64,000 nt of DNA, from positions 1-64,000 of the forward strand of contig PYST01000176.1 in the NCBI GenBank assembly GCA_003049485.1, given 5' to 3'. This stretch comes from Ophioceras dolichostomum (taxonomy: Eukaryota; Ascomycota; Sordariomycetes; Magnaporthales; Ophioceraceae). Each line of letters opens with the position of its first letter. The first letter of the stretch is position 1. Below are positions 52,632 to 64,000 of the stretch, piece after piece. Under the pieces are notes generated by a model. The model was not told the origin of the DNA. It made no database searches and worked only from the letters and a program-made list of their open reading frames with translations. The position numbers and the translations under genes are program-made.

Positions 52632-55401
52632 TTAGAGGGAACTGCTGTTCACCCCTCGCCTGAGCAGCAGACCGCGATCGGCGATGGTTTCGTTGTCAAT
52701 GAGAGCTTCGTCCTGAAATGGGAAAGAAATTTTTGGTCGATAAGGGACAGGTCACATTGTTATCGATTGGTCCGCTGCATCTTGAACTATGGGGCTACCT
52801 GGAATGGACACTCGGAAAATCGGACTCGGCTGTGGCCCGCCAAGATCCAACGTTTAGAGCCCCCAAAAGAGGCGAATCGGTGGAACCGGAACCCGAATTA
52901 CGCGGCGGCCTGACTTCTCGTCCCTGTTCTTCCACTACCGTCTTGGGATCTTGTCAGGCTGCCTGTCAGCTCCAGGAAAATGGCTCGCCGATCCAAGGGC
53001 CGCCACAGCCAGACCACGCGGCATGGCGTAACATACCGCTCGTCTCATCAGATTTGCCTGGTAGTGTGGTTGTGCCTGACTGCGTGCCGTGGCGATCCCG
53101 CCCATTCAGTACGTACCGTATTCACCCTCCGAGACAAGGAGAATGATGCAATAAGACAGAGGTCATCTTGCTTTTTGATTGGCAGCGGGACAAACCAAAA
53201 AAATGCTAGGGTATGTCATGGTGAACATCAGTGGTCCCGAACTGGGAGCAATTTCCTGGGCTTTAATCAACAGGTGTAAGAGGGACATGCAAGAAATCAA
53301 TGGACAGAAGTGCATGATCGGGTCTCGTGGCTCTTCGTTATCTCTCCAACAGAGGCGAACAAGGTTCGACTCGAGCATCACAATGGCTCGGATCAGTGAT
53401 CAGTGGGGTGGGAGTGGGATGTATGCAATCGATGTCTTAGAATGCGTGCCGCGCATGTGATGTCAGCGCCCTGTCGAGGGTCGCGATTTTAGCGTTATCG
53501 ATAGACACGATTGCGACGCCCCACGACCGCCCCTCACAGACCACTTGCAGACCCATGCCATTGATGGGGAATGCGAAGCAGCGGCACACAGCCAGCCATT
53601 GGGGCAGTCGCCATTGCAGTCTGCAGTCATCATCATCATTGGCGTATTCCGTATTGATCGAGGAAGGGGGAGAAAAAAAGACTTGACCTTTCCAGCCCTG
53701 GTTGGGTCGGGAGTCTCGGCCGCCCGAAATTTGACCTCTATTCGTCCATTTCTAGCCGGGAGCGGGAAATTCAGGTTGCTTGTTAGTCGGCCGTCGTCGG
53801 CCGTCGGCCTCATTGCATGGCCGCGTCCTGCTTCTGTGGTCGTTCTCGGGTTGCTCGTTTTCCTCGCGACCAACGCCCCGGACCCGCCGTTCGATAGAAG
53901 AAGAAGAAAAATGCCGACGAAGCTTTCAACAAATGGATGGATCCCTCCTCCCTCTCTTCCCGTCGCTAGAACGTGTCTGGTATCCTGACTCCGAACAGTT
54001 CTCAACACTACGAAGACTATGAGAATAATCAAAAAATTTCGAGGTGTTTCCTTCTGAATCTTCCATTCACTCGATGCCTTGTCACCCTCTAAAAAGCTTC
54101 CTCCTCTCCACACAGTAGGCTGTATCTCTTGAGATGCCAATCCCTTTCGACGCCTCCCTTACGACCGATGTATTTTTCTTCTCTTGTTCCTGTGAGCTTC
54201 TTCACCGACCTCTGCACTCTCCGACTCCTTCGGTATCTCTTTGTTCGTCAAGTCACGACTAGGAACATTCATCAGCACTCAATGGCACTCGACCCCCAAT
54301 CTATGACTGTGAAGGAGTGATCAGCGGGACCAGACTGACCACAAGCCGACCACTGACACCCTGCTACCAGAGAGGTGGCATGCGGTAGCTAACCATTACT
54401 CACCACAGGCAGCTGAGTTCTCCACTATACATCACATTCACACCCGCGGAGCGCCGAACGGCCTGATGCCCTCGCCTATCGCCTTCTTTTCTCCCGACCT
54501 ATGCTAGCATTGCTAGTCCGTGTAGAAGCAAGGAAGTCAATCGAAGCGTGCAGGAGGAAGTCAAAAGGCTACCATATCAAGTCTTCTGCCTGCTTGGTCC
54601 TAGGCCCGCACGCTCTGAAACCTCGCACTGCGCAGTGCGTACAACAAGCAGCATTGAAGCTTTCCGCCTGCATACGATCTGTAGCTCGACAACACCAGGA
54701 ACGAGAGAACACCTACTGCAAATCCCGACCCTCCGGCCCCCTCCGCCGATTCCGGTCTCCGCTCGACCTTCGCCCAAGACACTGCACAGTCTGCACTACA
54801 TCGGCCGAAGCTCGTGCTTATGTCTGGGTGGGTTGGCTAGAGCCTCTTTTCTTCCTTACCACCCCTAAGTCGGATAACTCGGTAGGTAGGTTAGTACTTT
54901 ACCAGTTATCCCCACGTTCATTCTTTTCTACGACGACTTTCCATACGAAATCCAAATTGTTTGGATAGGAAACACTGCTCCTGCCCGCCCTGTTCCAATT
55001 CCTGTTCCGATTCCTGTTCCTGTGACCGATACCCACAGTCGACCGTTGTTGCTTCGATCTCTTTTGCGGGTGGTCGGTTTTGGCCTGTGACGCTACATCG
55101 ATCAGCAGTGCAGCATTGTGCAGCGGCTTATGGGAACAGCGCAACCAAACAGGTTCGCGCGTGCAGTCGCCGCTGTGTCATCGGTAGCCACGCTCCAGGC
55201 ACCACCTCCACCTCCCCCCACTGTTAGCTTATCCGCCTGCAGCACGCCCAGCAAGTCCACCAGCCATCCAGCCAGCCATCCCGCCAGCGAGCGATCCGGC
55301 AAAGCCAGCGAAGCCCACCACAGCCCACAAGACAAGCCCTGCAAGCTGCCTAGCGAGGTCGCTCAACCGCCGGCTTCGTGCCGGTCCAGCCAGCGGCAGC
55401 T
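52632..55401. other. Long intergenic region and ATG26 leader
   Basis: The interval lies between divergently transcribed genes. Open frames at 53463-54140 (minus) and 54501-54968 (plus) overlap others, lack proper ATG context or signal and have no recognisable domain, so they are not called. C/T-rich stretches upstream of 55402 are typical of the promoters of highly spliced fungal genes. The last 700 bp may form a long leader for the glucosyltransferase gene. Confidence 0.4.
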
Positions 55402-58400
55402 ATGGCATCGACAACTTCAATCCCCAAACTCACCACAACGGCCGCCTCCCCCGCCCCAGGTGCCGTAACTTCCCCTACTCTAGCGGCTGCTGCCTCCGCC
55501 TCGGTCCCCGCAACACCTTCCCCCTTATCGCCCACATCATTACCACAAACACAAGGACAACCGCATCCGCAACCGCATCCGCATCCGCAACCTCAGCCTA
55601 GGCGCTCGACGAACAATCCACGAAGCCCGCTCGACCGTGAACGATCCCCTCGTCCGAGCGAAGACGACCCGAAACGGCGCGTCCGGAGACTGCAGAAGAA
55701 GCGCCGAAGCGGTGTTCACAGCCCAACAGCCATGGAGATGCCAGAGCGTCTACGCGAGAGCGATCCGGAGGAGGAGGAGGAGGAATCCCGGCGGCCGTTC
55801 AACATGAACCAGAGCATATTCGGTCTTATCGCCGCCGCCGGGTCAGCCGTCGACTTCAACGAGCGCTTCGAGGCCGGCAGCAGCGATGACGATGACGATG
55901 ACGACGGCAGCCCAGCCACAGCCGCCGGCATTACCGGCCGTAGGGAGAAGATGGCGCAGACCATGATGCTGAAGAGGCACAAGGGATCGTCAGTGGGCGC
56001 AGGAGATAATAACTTGGAGGTCGACAAGGCCAGGCGGCGGAAGCCGTCCGCTTCCCGGCTGCTCCGCTCGCTGCCGTCGCTGTCGCTGCCTAAGAGGCTG
56101 TCGTCGTCGTCGTCGCGCAAGAGCAAATCCGGCAAGTCGAAGGAGCCCCAGATCGCCGAGGAGGCCGAGGAGAGCGAATCGGCTGCATCGACGTCGACGG
56201 GACAGGAGGCGGCAAACCTGGAGATCGCGCGCACGGTCGAGAGGAGACTGCCGCCCGTGATGAGCCGCATGCTGGAGGCCAAGGCCGAGATGGCGGCGCG
56301 GCCGAGCTTCGACTTGGAGCTGCACTCGGGCTCAACCTCGCCCGTTGGCGACGTGGGGCCCACACCCCTAGCCCGGAAGCTGATGGAGATCTTCGAGTTC
56401 GACCAGCCCGAGGAGGTCATCGACGAGTACCCCTGCTGGCTCCTGCAGAGCGTGCTGCTTCAAGGCTACATGTACATCACAGCGAACCACATCTGCTTCT
56501 ATGCCTATCTGCCCAAGAAAGCCGTGAGTTTTTCCTCCGTCCGCAACCACCGTTTTCTTCCTTTCCGTCATTAACCCTCTATCCACCCTACCCAGAACGA
56601 GGTCGCCAAGTCCGGCTACCTATCCAAGAGCGGCAAGCGGAATCCCAAGTACAATCGGTATTGGTTCCGGCTTAAGGGCGACGTGCTGGCGTACTACCGG
56701 GACCCCTCGAACCTGTACTTCCCCAGCGGCCAGATCGACCTCCGGTACGGCATCTCGGCGTCGGTGACGGACAAGGACAAGGAGGGCGTCCACTTCACCG
56801 TCGTGACGCACCAGCGGACCTTCCACTTCCGGGCCGACAGCGCGCCGAGCGCGAACGAGTGGGTGAAGAGCCTCCAGCGCGTCATCTTCCGCTCGCACAA
56901 CGACGGCGACAGCGTCAAGATCTCCCTGCCTATTCAGAACATTATGGACGTCGAGGAGATGCAGGTGGTGCAGTTCGCCGAGACGTGCAAGATTCGCGTC
57001 ATCGACAATGACGAGACATATGCTATTGATGAGGCAAGTCTGCCCCGGAGTTTATTTTTTTTAACGACTTCTCCCCAAACCGCCTTTTTTCGCCTTTACC
57101 TTTCGGTCCCCACTAGAAAACCAACCGGCCTTTGTTAACACTTCCTTCCATCTTGACACAGTATTTCTTCTCGTTCTTCAGCTTCGGTCAAGAAGCAATT
57201 AATGTAATCAGGATCCTCACCGATGGCTCCAACGCCCACCAGAAGCAGCAAGACGCCAGCACGAAGGCCTCCAGCCAGGGACTCGCACTCGCGCCCGTTT
57301 CGGAGGACGAGGGCGCATCCAACGGGGATTCTTCCAAACGGAGCTCCATGACGGGCAGCCGGGACCGGCCGTCGGCGCTTCGACCGCCCAAGCTTAGCGA
57401 AGGCGTCCGGGCCACGCTGTCGCCCATGAGCCCTCAGAGCCCGACCGGCAACAGCCCGCGGGCCAGCGGCGACTTCTCGCGGAGCAGCTTTGACGCGTTC
57501 CGCAACTTCGGGCGGCGCAGTCTCGATCTCAACCAGGTCATGCGCGACGAGTCGAGGGAGCGGCGAAGCTTCAGCGGCACAAGGCAGGGTAGGTCCCGTA
57601 GCGGCAACCGACTCGGCGAGAAGAGCGCCGTCCGCGAGCAGCGCGAGAAGAAAAGGGACAGGGACAGGGACAGGGATCTGGATAGGGAGCGTGAGAAGCA
57701 GGGCTCTTCGGACTCATACGTCCAGTCCATCGAGGAGCCCAGCCAGGCGAGCCAGGCAAGTCTGTCGGCGCTTGTGGCTTCATCGACGAGCGAAGACCAG
57801 TCGGCGAGCCAAATCCTCCGCGGCAGCGACGTCTTCCACAGCCCTACGATCAGAGCTAAGGACGAGCCCAAGTCGCCGACGTCGGGCAAGCCCACCGCGT
57901 CCACAGGCGCGAAGCCAAAGCTCTCGCCCTCTCTCCACCACCGCCACTCCCACTCCGCCAGCCCCGTGATGCTCCACCAGAAGGGCCCGGCCGCCACGAC
58001 TGGCCACGTCGCCGATCCTGCCGTCAGCGAGAAGGCGGGTGGCGACCCACTGCAGGCCCACCAGCAGGCCCGCCAACAGGCCGCCGGGTCGACCCCGGTC
58101 CTGCCAGGCGGCCTCACGACCGTGGCGTCGCTGCCTGTCCGCGGGGCCGGTGCTCTCGCGGGCTATCTCAACAAGCCGTTCAAGCGGATGAGCAGCCTGC
58201 TTGCGACGGAGTCTATGGGGTACGTCGAGAAGGTTTCGGGCATGTGGAAGGGAGGCCGGCGGCACTATGACGACCACGCGGCCGGCGGCCTTAAGCCGGA
58301 CGACGAGGCGACGGTCGAGGAGGAGGACGACGAGAAGGTGGCAACGTCCAACGAGCGGTTCCGGCAGCACTTCGCGCTGCCCGAGTCGGAGAAGCTCCAG

Positions 58401-60767
58401 GCCACCTACTTCGGCTACATGATGCGCGTGCTGCCGCTGTACGGCAAGATCTACATCAGTGACCGCTCGTTCTGCTTTCGCAGCCTCCTCCCGGGCACGC
58501 GGACCAAGCTGATCCTACCGCTGCGCGACGTCGAGAACGCCCACAAGGAGAAGGGCTTCCGGTTTGGGTACTCGGGTCTCGTGGTGGTCATCAGGGGCCA
58601 CGAGGAGCTGTTCTTCGAGTTCGGCCAGGCGGACGTGCGCGACGACTGCGCCATCACGCTGCTGCAGAACCTGGAGACCGCGCGGTTCCTGCGCGAGTCG
58701 GGCCTGCTGGGCCAGGAGGAGCGCGAGGACGCCGAGATGGCCATGGCCGAGCACGACGCGCTGCAGTCGGCGCGCCAGGAGGAGCGGCCCGAGCACGAGG
58801 TGCCGATGCCGCGCCAGACCAGCGTGGTCAGCGACTCGCCCACCATCCTCTTCGACGACCCGCACGCGGCGTCGATCCTCAACTTCAAGCCGGCGCAGCC
58901 CCTGCGCGTCACCTGCCTGACTATCGGTTCGCGGGGCGACGTGCAGCCCTACATCGCGCTGGCCAAGGGCCTCCAGCGCGAGGGCCACGACGTGCGCATC
59001 GCCACGCACGCCGAGTTCGAGCCGTGGATCCGGTCGCACGGCATCGGCTTCGCGCGCGTCGAGGGCGACCCGGGCCAGCTGATGCAGCTGTGCATCGAGA
59101 ACGGCACTTTCTCCCTGCAGTTCCTGCGCGTGGCCGCCTCCAAGTTCCGAGGCTGGCTCGACGAGCTGCTGGCCAGCTGCTGGGATGCCTGCCAGGGGTC
59201 CGACCTGCTCATCGAGTCTCCCAGCGCCATGGCCGGCATCCACATCGCCGAGGCGCTGCAGATCCCCTACTTCCGCGCCTTCACCATGCCGTGGACGCGG
59301 ACGCGCGCGTACCCGCACGCCTTCGTCATGCCCGAACACAAGATGGGCGGCGCTTACAACTACGTGACGTACGTCATGTTCGACAACATGTTCTGGAAGA
59401 TGACGGCCCAGCAGGTCAACCGGTGGCGCAACCACACTTTAGGTCTGCCCAACACGAGCCTCGAGAAGATGCAGCCCAACAAAGTGCCGTTCCTGTACAA
59501 CTTCAGCCCGTACGTGGTACCACCGCCGCTGGACTACAGCGACTGGATCCGCGTGACGGGGTACTGGTTCCTGGACGAGGGGAAGCCCGCTTCTCCTCCG
59601 GCGGCCGACGCCGACAATATGGACGACAAGGACAACAGCAGCACGGACGACGACAGAGGGACCAAAGAGAGCAAGGACGCTATCGTCACTACCGACGCCA
59701 CCATCACAACCGCTGGTGCCGGCGGCGCGGGTGCCAACTGGACGCCCCCAAAGGACCTGACCGACTTCATCGACAAGGCCCGCAAAGACGGGAAGAAGCT
59801 GGTGTACGTCGGCTTCGGCTCCATCATCGTGCCCGACCCGGCCAAGATGACCCAGGAAGTCATCGACGCCGTCCTCAAATCCGACGTGCGCTGCGTCCTC
59901 TCCAAAGGATGGTCTGACCGCGTCACCACGTCTTCACCCACCGACAAGCCAAGCCCCAGCAGCAGCGGCAGCGGCAGCGGCAGCAACACCGACAACCCCG
60001 CCGAGCCCACCAGCGCCAGCGGCACGCCATCAGAAGACCCCTCTGCCTCCAAGCAGCCCAAGAAGGAGGAGCCAGCCCTCCCCGCCGAGATCTTCCAGAT
60101 CAAATCCGCGCCCCACGACTGGCTCTTCGCCCAGATGGACGCGGCGGCGCACCACGGCGGGTCCGGCACGACGGGCGCGTCTCTTCGGGCTGGCATCCCG
60201 ACCATCATCCGCCCGTTCTTCGGGGACCAGTTCTTCTTCGGGTCTCGCGCCGAGGATTTGGGGGTCGGCATCTGCCTGCGCAAGTGGGGCACGAACGCGT
60301 TCGCGCGCGCGCTGTGGGAGGCCACGAACAGCGAGCGGATGATCGTGAAGGCGCGGGTCCTGGGCGAGCAGATCCGGCGCGAGAACGGGGTCGAGATGGC
60401 GATACAGTGCATCTATCGCGATTTGGAGTACGCCAAGAGCTTGATTAGGGCGAAGGCGGGGAAGAATGAGAAGTTGAAGCTACAGCAGCAGCAGACTAGT
60501 GGTACTACGGGCACTACTACTACAGGTGGTGGTAGTCAGAGGAGTGGTGGCGGTGCGGATGGAGTCGGCGATGATGAGGATGCGGATGACGAGGCTGAGG
60601 AATGGACTTTTGTGGGCGGCATGCCTGAGGAAGACGCCTCGACTGGGGAGACGTTGCGTTCTGAGAAGAGCGGTCACAAGGGGAAGGGATTGGTGAAGAC
60701 TGCTTCAGAGACGCCTGAGGGGAGGAGATCATTGGGAAGTCGGGTGCTTGGGGCTGTCGTGCCTTGA
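55402..60767 (+). CDS. ATG26: Sterol 3-beta-glucosyltransferase (ATG26-type)
   Basis: Three exons (55402-56523, 56596-57033, 57162-60767) join in phase to 1721 residues. The enzyme transfers glucose from UDP-glucose to ergosterol at membranes. In some yeasts and plant pathogens it is required for pexophagy. Order of parts: disordered Ser/Pro region (1-310); GRAM domain start (about 321-374); PH domain (377-475, [22 protein letters not shown]); rest of GRAM; long Ser-rich linker; second GRAM (915-1020); N-terminal GT28 part (from about 1101, [16 protein letters not shown]); C-terminal UDP-sugar-binding part with [15 protein letters not shown] (about 1516). A Ser/Gly/Pro insert of about 50 residues sits just before [15 protein letters not shown]. 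Intron 2 uses a GC donor (GAG|GCAAGT). The protein is long for the family (usually about 1200-1500), mainly from linkers. Confidence 0.93.
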
Positions 60768-62286
60768 GACGACTGGCCGAGGAAGCTAAGCTAAGCTCAG
60801 CCAACGAACTGGTCGAGAAGAGACGTCGAGAGGACGGGATGAGAAGAGGGAGGGCGTTTTGGTGTATGGATGAGATGGATACCTACCTAATAGAGCTTTT
60901 CAGCAGGAGCCTCTGCATGGAATGGATACGTCGGATGGATGGATGGATGGCAATCCGGAGTAGAATCATCGTTAATTTGGCAGGGGCTTTACGTACCTAC
61001 CTTACACGCACCGTGGCGTCTTGGTGGTTGGTGGGTTACACGTACCTAACCAAGGTCTTCGATAGAGGGAGGAAGTTGGTACGTATCATCATAAAGGTTG
61101 CGACGATAGAGATGTCTCAAGACGGTTGGGGTTTCGAGGTCACATTACACTCCGATAGAGGACGGGAGATCTCTTTTTTTTTCCACCTTCCTGTTTTATC
61201 ATTATGTCCGTACAATTTTAAGGATATTATTAATATGATCATTGCCGGAAGAGAGAGAGGGGAGATGAGTGTCGTGGATGGCTCGACCTGGTGACGATGG
61301 TGTCGGATGGAATTGCCTGAGTGATGAAGGCTGTATGCTCAAGCGCCCACCATTCCTTTCGTGATCCAGTCGCTGCTGAACCACCCTCCGCGGAAGGCTT
61401 GGTAAAGCTGAATGAGAATGAGAATCAGGGCCTATCGTACGGATAGATCGTGGGTCCGATTACCCGACGCGAATCCAATCTGCTTTGGACTTCGCGAATC
61501 CTGGTTGACCATGCGGCTGATAGCTGATGTTTGGTCTCCCCTACGGACGTATCAGACGCATACGGACAAACCGGGCGGCCGGTGTGCGTGCCAAGACATG
61601 TGGTGTTGACGGGACTCCGGCCTGGAATATTGGTGGCTTGCGGCTCAGTTTGCATGTGGTATTTGAGGGCGGCGAGCCGGAACAAGATACAGGGCGGAGG
61701 AACAGGGAGCCCGAGCCCTCCCTCCACCAGACCGTGTCGTTGGGACGGACGCTCTAGCGTTTGGTGAGGCTCTCGATATTTAGGATCCACCAATATCTGG
61801 CCTCCATCACCTGGATACAGCCAGCCGTAGAAAATTCTTCTCTCAGCCCCCCGGACATCCCGGCACCCTCTGAGGCTTTTTGGAATAACAGGTGCATAGG
61901 TCAAGGCGGGGACGTTCCGTAAGGGGCAATGATGAGAAGATGGAGGTCCCGTCTGATCCAGTGCAGCTCATCAGGCTATCTATCACCCAGGCTGGACCAG
62001 AGACAGCCGCCCTTCCAATGACTCGTCTTTAAGAAGCGGGGACCCTTCTCTGTCTCGTCCAGACAGTCGGGAGAGAGGTCTCCAGATAATAATCATCGCG
62101 TCAACACAGCCGCTTCAACCTCTTGCTCATGCGAGCTCCAAAGCTTAGTATTCACTGCTAGTACCTTATCACTACCACCACCTGGGAAGCGAGGCGCTCG
62201 CAAACAACATCGAGATCGCAAGTAGCTAAGTCAAAATAAAACGGCAACTCTCTAGGCTGTTCGAGGAAACTCACAACCTCCTTCAC
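60768..62286. other. Intergenic region
   Basis: The region holds the ATG26 3' end and the next promoter. TACCTACC-type repeats occur at about 60880-61055 and a GGAT repeat (atggatggatggatgg) at about 60935. No gene is supported. Confidence 0.45.
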
Positions 62287-63030
62287 ATGGACCCGCAACA
62301 GCCCGCGACGATGGAGCCCACCTCCACCTCGACGTCATCATCAGCAGCGCCAACGCCAACAGCACCCAAGCTCTTCCCCAGATTACTCCATGTCAACCTC
62401 AACCTCAACCACCCAAAGCGCCGCCGTCACCCTCCTCCTCCTCCTCCTCTCCTCCTCCTCCACCTCGCCGCCCTCGCCCTCCTCGCATCGCTCGGCATCC
62501 CCCCGCCCCTCGCCGCCGCCGACGTGATCCTCGGCTGGGGCGCCTACCCGCCCCTCTCGCGCCCCTGTCTCGACTACTGGGCGCGCGCCAGCGGCTGCCC
62601 GACCGCGACGATCGAGGCCTTCAACTACTGCCGGTGCGGCAACGGCGGCAACTGGGTCGTCAACGTGGCCCGGTGCGTCGCCGTCGACGACCCGACGAAC
62701 CTGGACGTCGTGTACGGCGCGATGCGCGCGGACTGCGGGTCGACGGGGAACACTGTTGCGCTGTCGCTGCAGGAGTTCCGGGCGGCGAGCGGGATTGATG
62801 GTACTGCTACGACTAGTAGTAGTGGCAGTCCCGCTGCTGGGAAGACTTCGTCGGGTGGTACGGGGGGGCAGGATCCGACGGCGACGGCCTCTACGCCGCC
62901 TGCGTCTGGTGGTGGTGGAGGAGGATTGAGTGTTAGTGACCAGATTGCTATTGGGGTCGGCGTGCCGGGAGGGGTGCTGGCTTTAGTTGGGGTTGTGTTC
63001 GCTTGGATACAGTGCTGTCGCGGGAGGTGA
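62287..63030 (+). CDS. Membrane-anchored cysteine-containing surface protein
   Basis: A single exon from ATG at 62287 (alternatively the ATG at 62311) encodes 247 residues. A Pro-rich N-terminal region with a CCTCCT microsatellite leads into a hydrophobic stretch LLLLHLAALALLASLGI (about 54-70) that may be a late signal peptide or anchor. A domain of about 90 residues carries six Cys (RPCLDYW, GCPT, NYCRCGNG, ARCVAV, ADCGS). It is followed by a Ser/Thr/Gly linker and a C-terminal membrane segment IGVGVPGGVLALVGVVFAWI with a short CCRGR tail. This layout (extracellular Cys domain, glycosylated stalk, one membrane span) is common among fungal wall-sensing or surface proteins. The Cys spacing is not a classical CFEM or WSC domain. 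Confidence 0.65.
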   Translation: MDPQQPATMEPTSTSTSSSAAPTPTAPKLFPRLLHVNLNLNHPKRRRHPPPPPPLLLLHLAALALLASLGIPPPLAAADVILGWGAYPPLSRPCLDYWARASGCPTATIEAFNYCRCGNGGNWVVNVARCVAVDDPTNLDVVYGAMRADCGSTGNTVALSLQEFRAASGIDGTATTSSSGSPAAGKTSSGGTGGQDPTATASTPPASGGGGGGLSVSDQIAIGVGVPGGVLALVGVVFAWIQCCRGR

Positions 63031-64000
63031 GTGATGGACAATGATGAGTCGTCATCACTCTCAATGCGTCGTGGTCATGTTACTCGGAAGGCATCTCTTG
63101 ATATGTGGTTTCTATTTTTGGGCCTCGCGGGTGTCCCCCCTTGTGCCCTATGTTGAAGTATTGTGGTGAGTGCCTATTGGAGCAGTATTGGAGCTGTCGG
63201 CGTGGCATTTTTTCGGGATGTGTTGGTCTCAGATCGTGTTGGAGAGTGTTGGTGTTGGCGTTGGCGCCGGTCAGTTCGCGGTACGTTTCTCAAGTGATGA
63301 TGTTGTCGGATGTAATAAATAGCTGTCTCCCGAAAGATGAACATGCCGACCACCCAACCAAATGCCTCTGAGTCTTTCACGTGGCAGGAAAAGGCCCATC
63401 ACTGAAGCGGTTTTTCCCTTCCCGCGAGAAAGGGAATGACAAGGCGAGCTCGTCGTGACCAGGACCAGGACCCAACTGGCCTTGGAATGCTGTGCGGGAA
63501 AGAACTGGTGGGCCGTCGGACGGAACCGGCAAAGTGTCAATATCTTACCTGCATTCCATTACCATGGTTCCATGGTCTCCAACGACTCAGCTCCCGTCAT
63601 TCCACCTCGGCCCTCTATTACGCCGGCTGCATGCAACGTCTTTCTGTGCAGTCAGCAACACTTCCCAAAAACCAAAATAGGGAAAATGGAGAAGAGGATG
63701 CATGCAGGCTTTCACCAACTGGGCCCAACACAAAGGAAGGCCCCCTTTCCCTTAACTAGTATGCGTCGCCCCCGAATAGTAATGCCACGGAATACGGCCT
63801 GGACCATATTACTTGAGCCCCTAATCACGGGGCAGGGTCTGCATCTGCATCATTCAGCATGTTGAACACTCTTCGAGCTGATATAAAACTCGGTTATCTG
63901 GTGGTCACTCAACCGTCGCGTCCGAATGAACATTCTCAGACATGCCGAGGATGGCCGGGGATGGACGAGGTGGACTGTCGATGGCTCTACAAACAATCGG
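63031..64000. other. Intergenic to window end
   Basis: No gene is supported in the last 970 bp. Short overlapping open frames on both strands lack protein-like composition. Confidence 0.45.

Noticed and set aside
53463..54140. A 225-codon open frame on the minus strand between the Mtf2-like and ATG26 genes
   Set aside because: It opens without an ATG at its 5' end, overlaps other open frames on the opposite strand, and has no signal, domain or conserved-looking segment.
54501..54968. A 155-codon plus-strand frame upstream of ATG26
   Set aside because: The composition is not protein-like and no splice joins it to the ATG26 frame. It is more likely leader or promoter sequence.
61425..61904. 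A 159-codon minus-strand frame
   Set aside because: It has no ATG at its start and no recognisable features, and it overlaps several other frames in GC-rich DNA.
1..64000. CRISPR arrays, operons or bacterial-type features
   Set aside because: None was seen. Spliceosomal introns and gene content show a eukaryotic (fungal) genome, where these are not expected.

Overview
This window looks like chromosomal DNA of a filamentous ascomycete (Pezizomycotina, probably Sordariomycetes). The evidence is short spliceosomal introns of 41-250 nt, with GTRAGT donors and CTAAC-like branch sites. The gene set also fits: an AA9 cellulose-active copper monooxygenase, an ATG26-type sterol glucosyltransferase, a con-13-like conidiation protein, an Mtf2-type mitochondrial protein and fungal NACHT/STAND immune-type receptors. 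Genes are widely spaced, alternate strands and form no operons. Gene models were built by hand from open frames and splice signals; exon coordinates are in the individual entries.

Left third (1-30 kb): a 264-residue unknown protein; a probable solo LTR; a group on the minus strand made of a Baeyer-Villiger-type flavin monooxygenase and two NmrA/isoflavone-reductase-like NAD(P)-binding proteins, which may be a small metabolic cluster; a disordered protein with an acidic/hydrophobic alternating tail; a probable mitochondrial small protein; several secreted cysteine-rich or unknown proteins (12.4, 15.2 and 16.8 kb); a 795-residue multi-pass membrane protein; a two-domain fasciclin protein; tRNA-Gly(GCC); and a small single-pass membrane protein.

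Centre (31-46 kb) is the most interesting part. A 1951-residue, six-exon patatin-NACHT-ankyrin receptor is followed by an AA9 LPMO, tRNA-Ser(AGA), a second NACHT protein with an N-terminal helical domain whose frame is broken at least twice, and a decayed LysM gene. A family of short (about 75-145 bp) terminal-inverted-repeat elements with TGCAATGTAATGTATTG-like arms is scattered only here: three copies lie inside three different introns of the receptor gene, one just after the LPMO and one upstream of the second receptor. I did not recognise this family and it is the best candidate for something undescribed.

Right third (47-64 kb): a con-13-like secreted protein with an HEIAH zincin motif and a heptamer tandem repeat in its 5' region, a secreted DUF8021-type protein, an Mtf2-like mitochondrial protein, a large (1721-residue) sterol 3-beta-glucosyltransferase with a GC-AG intron, and a cysteine-containing membrane-anchored surface protein. 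Together the secreted proteins, LPMO, LysM relic and receptors suggest a plant-associated or saprotrophic lifestyle. The two NACHT genes suggest a non-self recognition locus under turnover.
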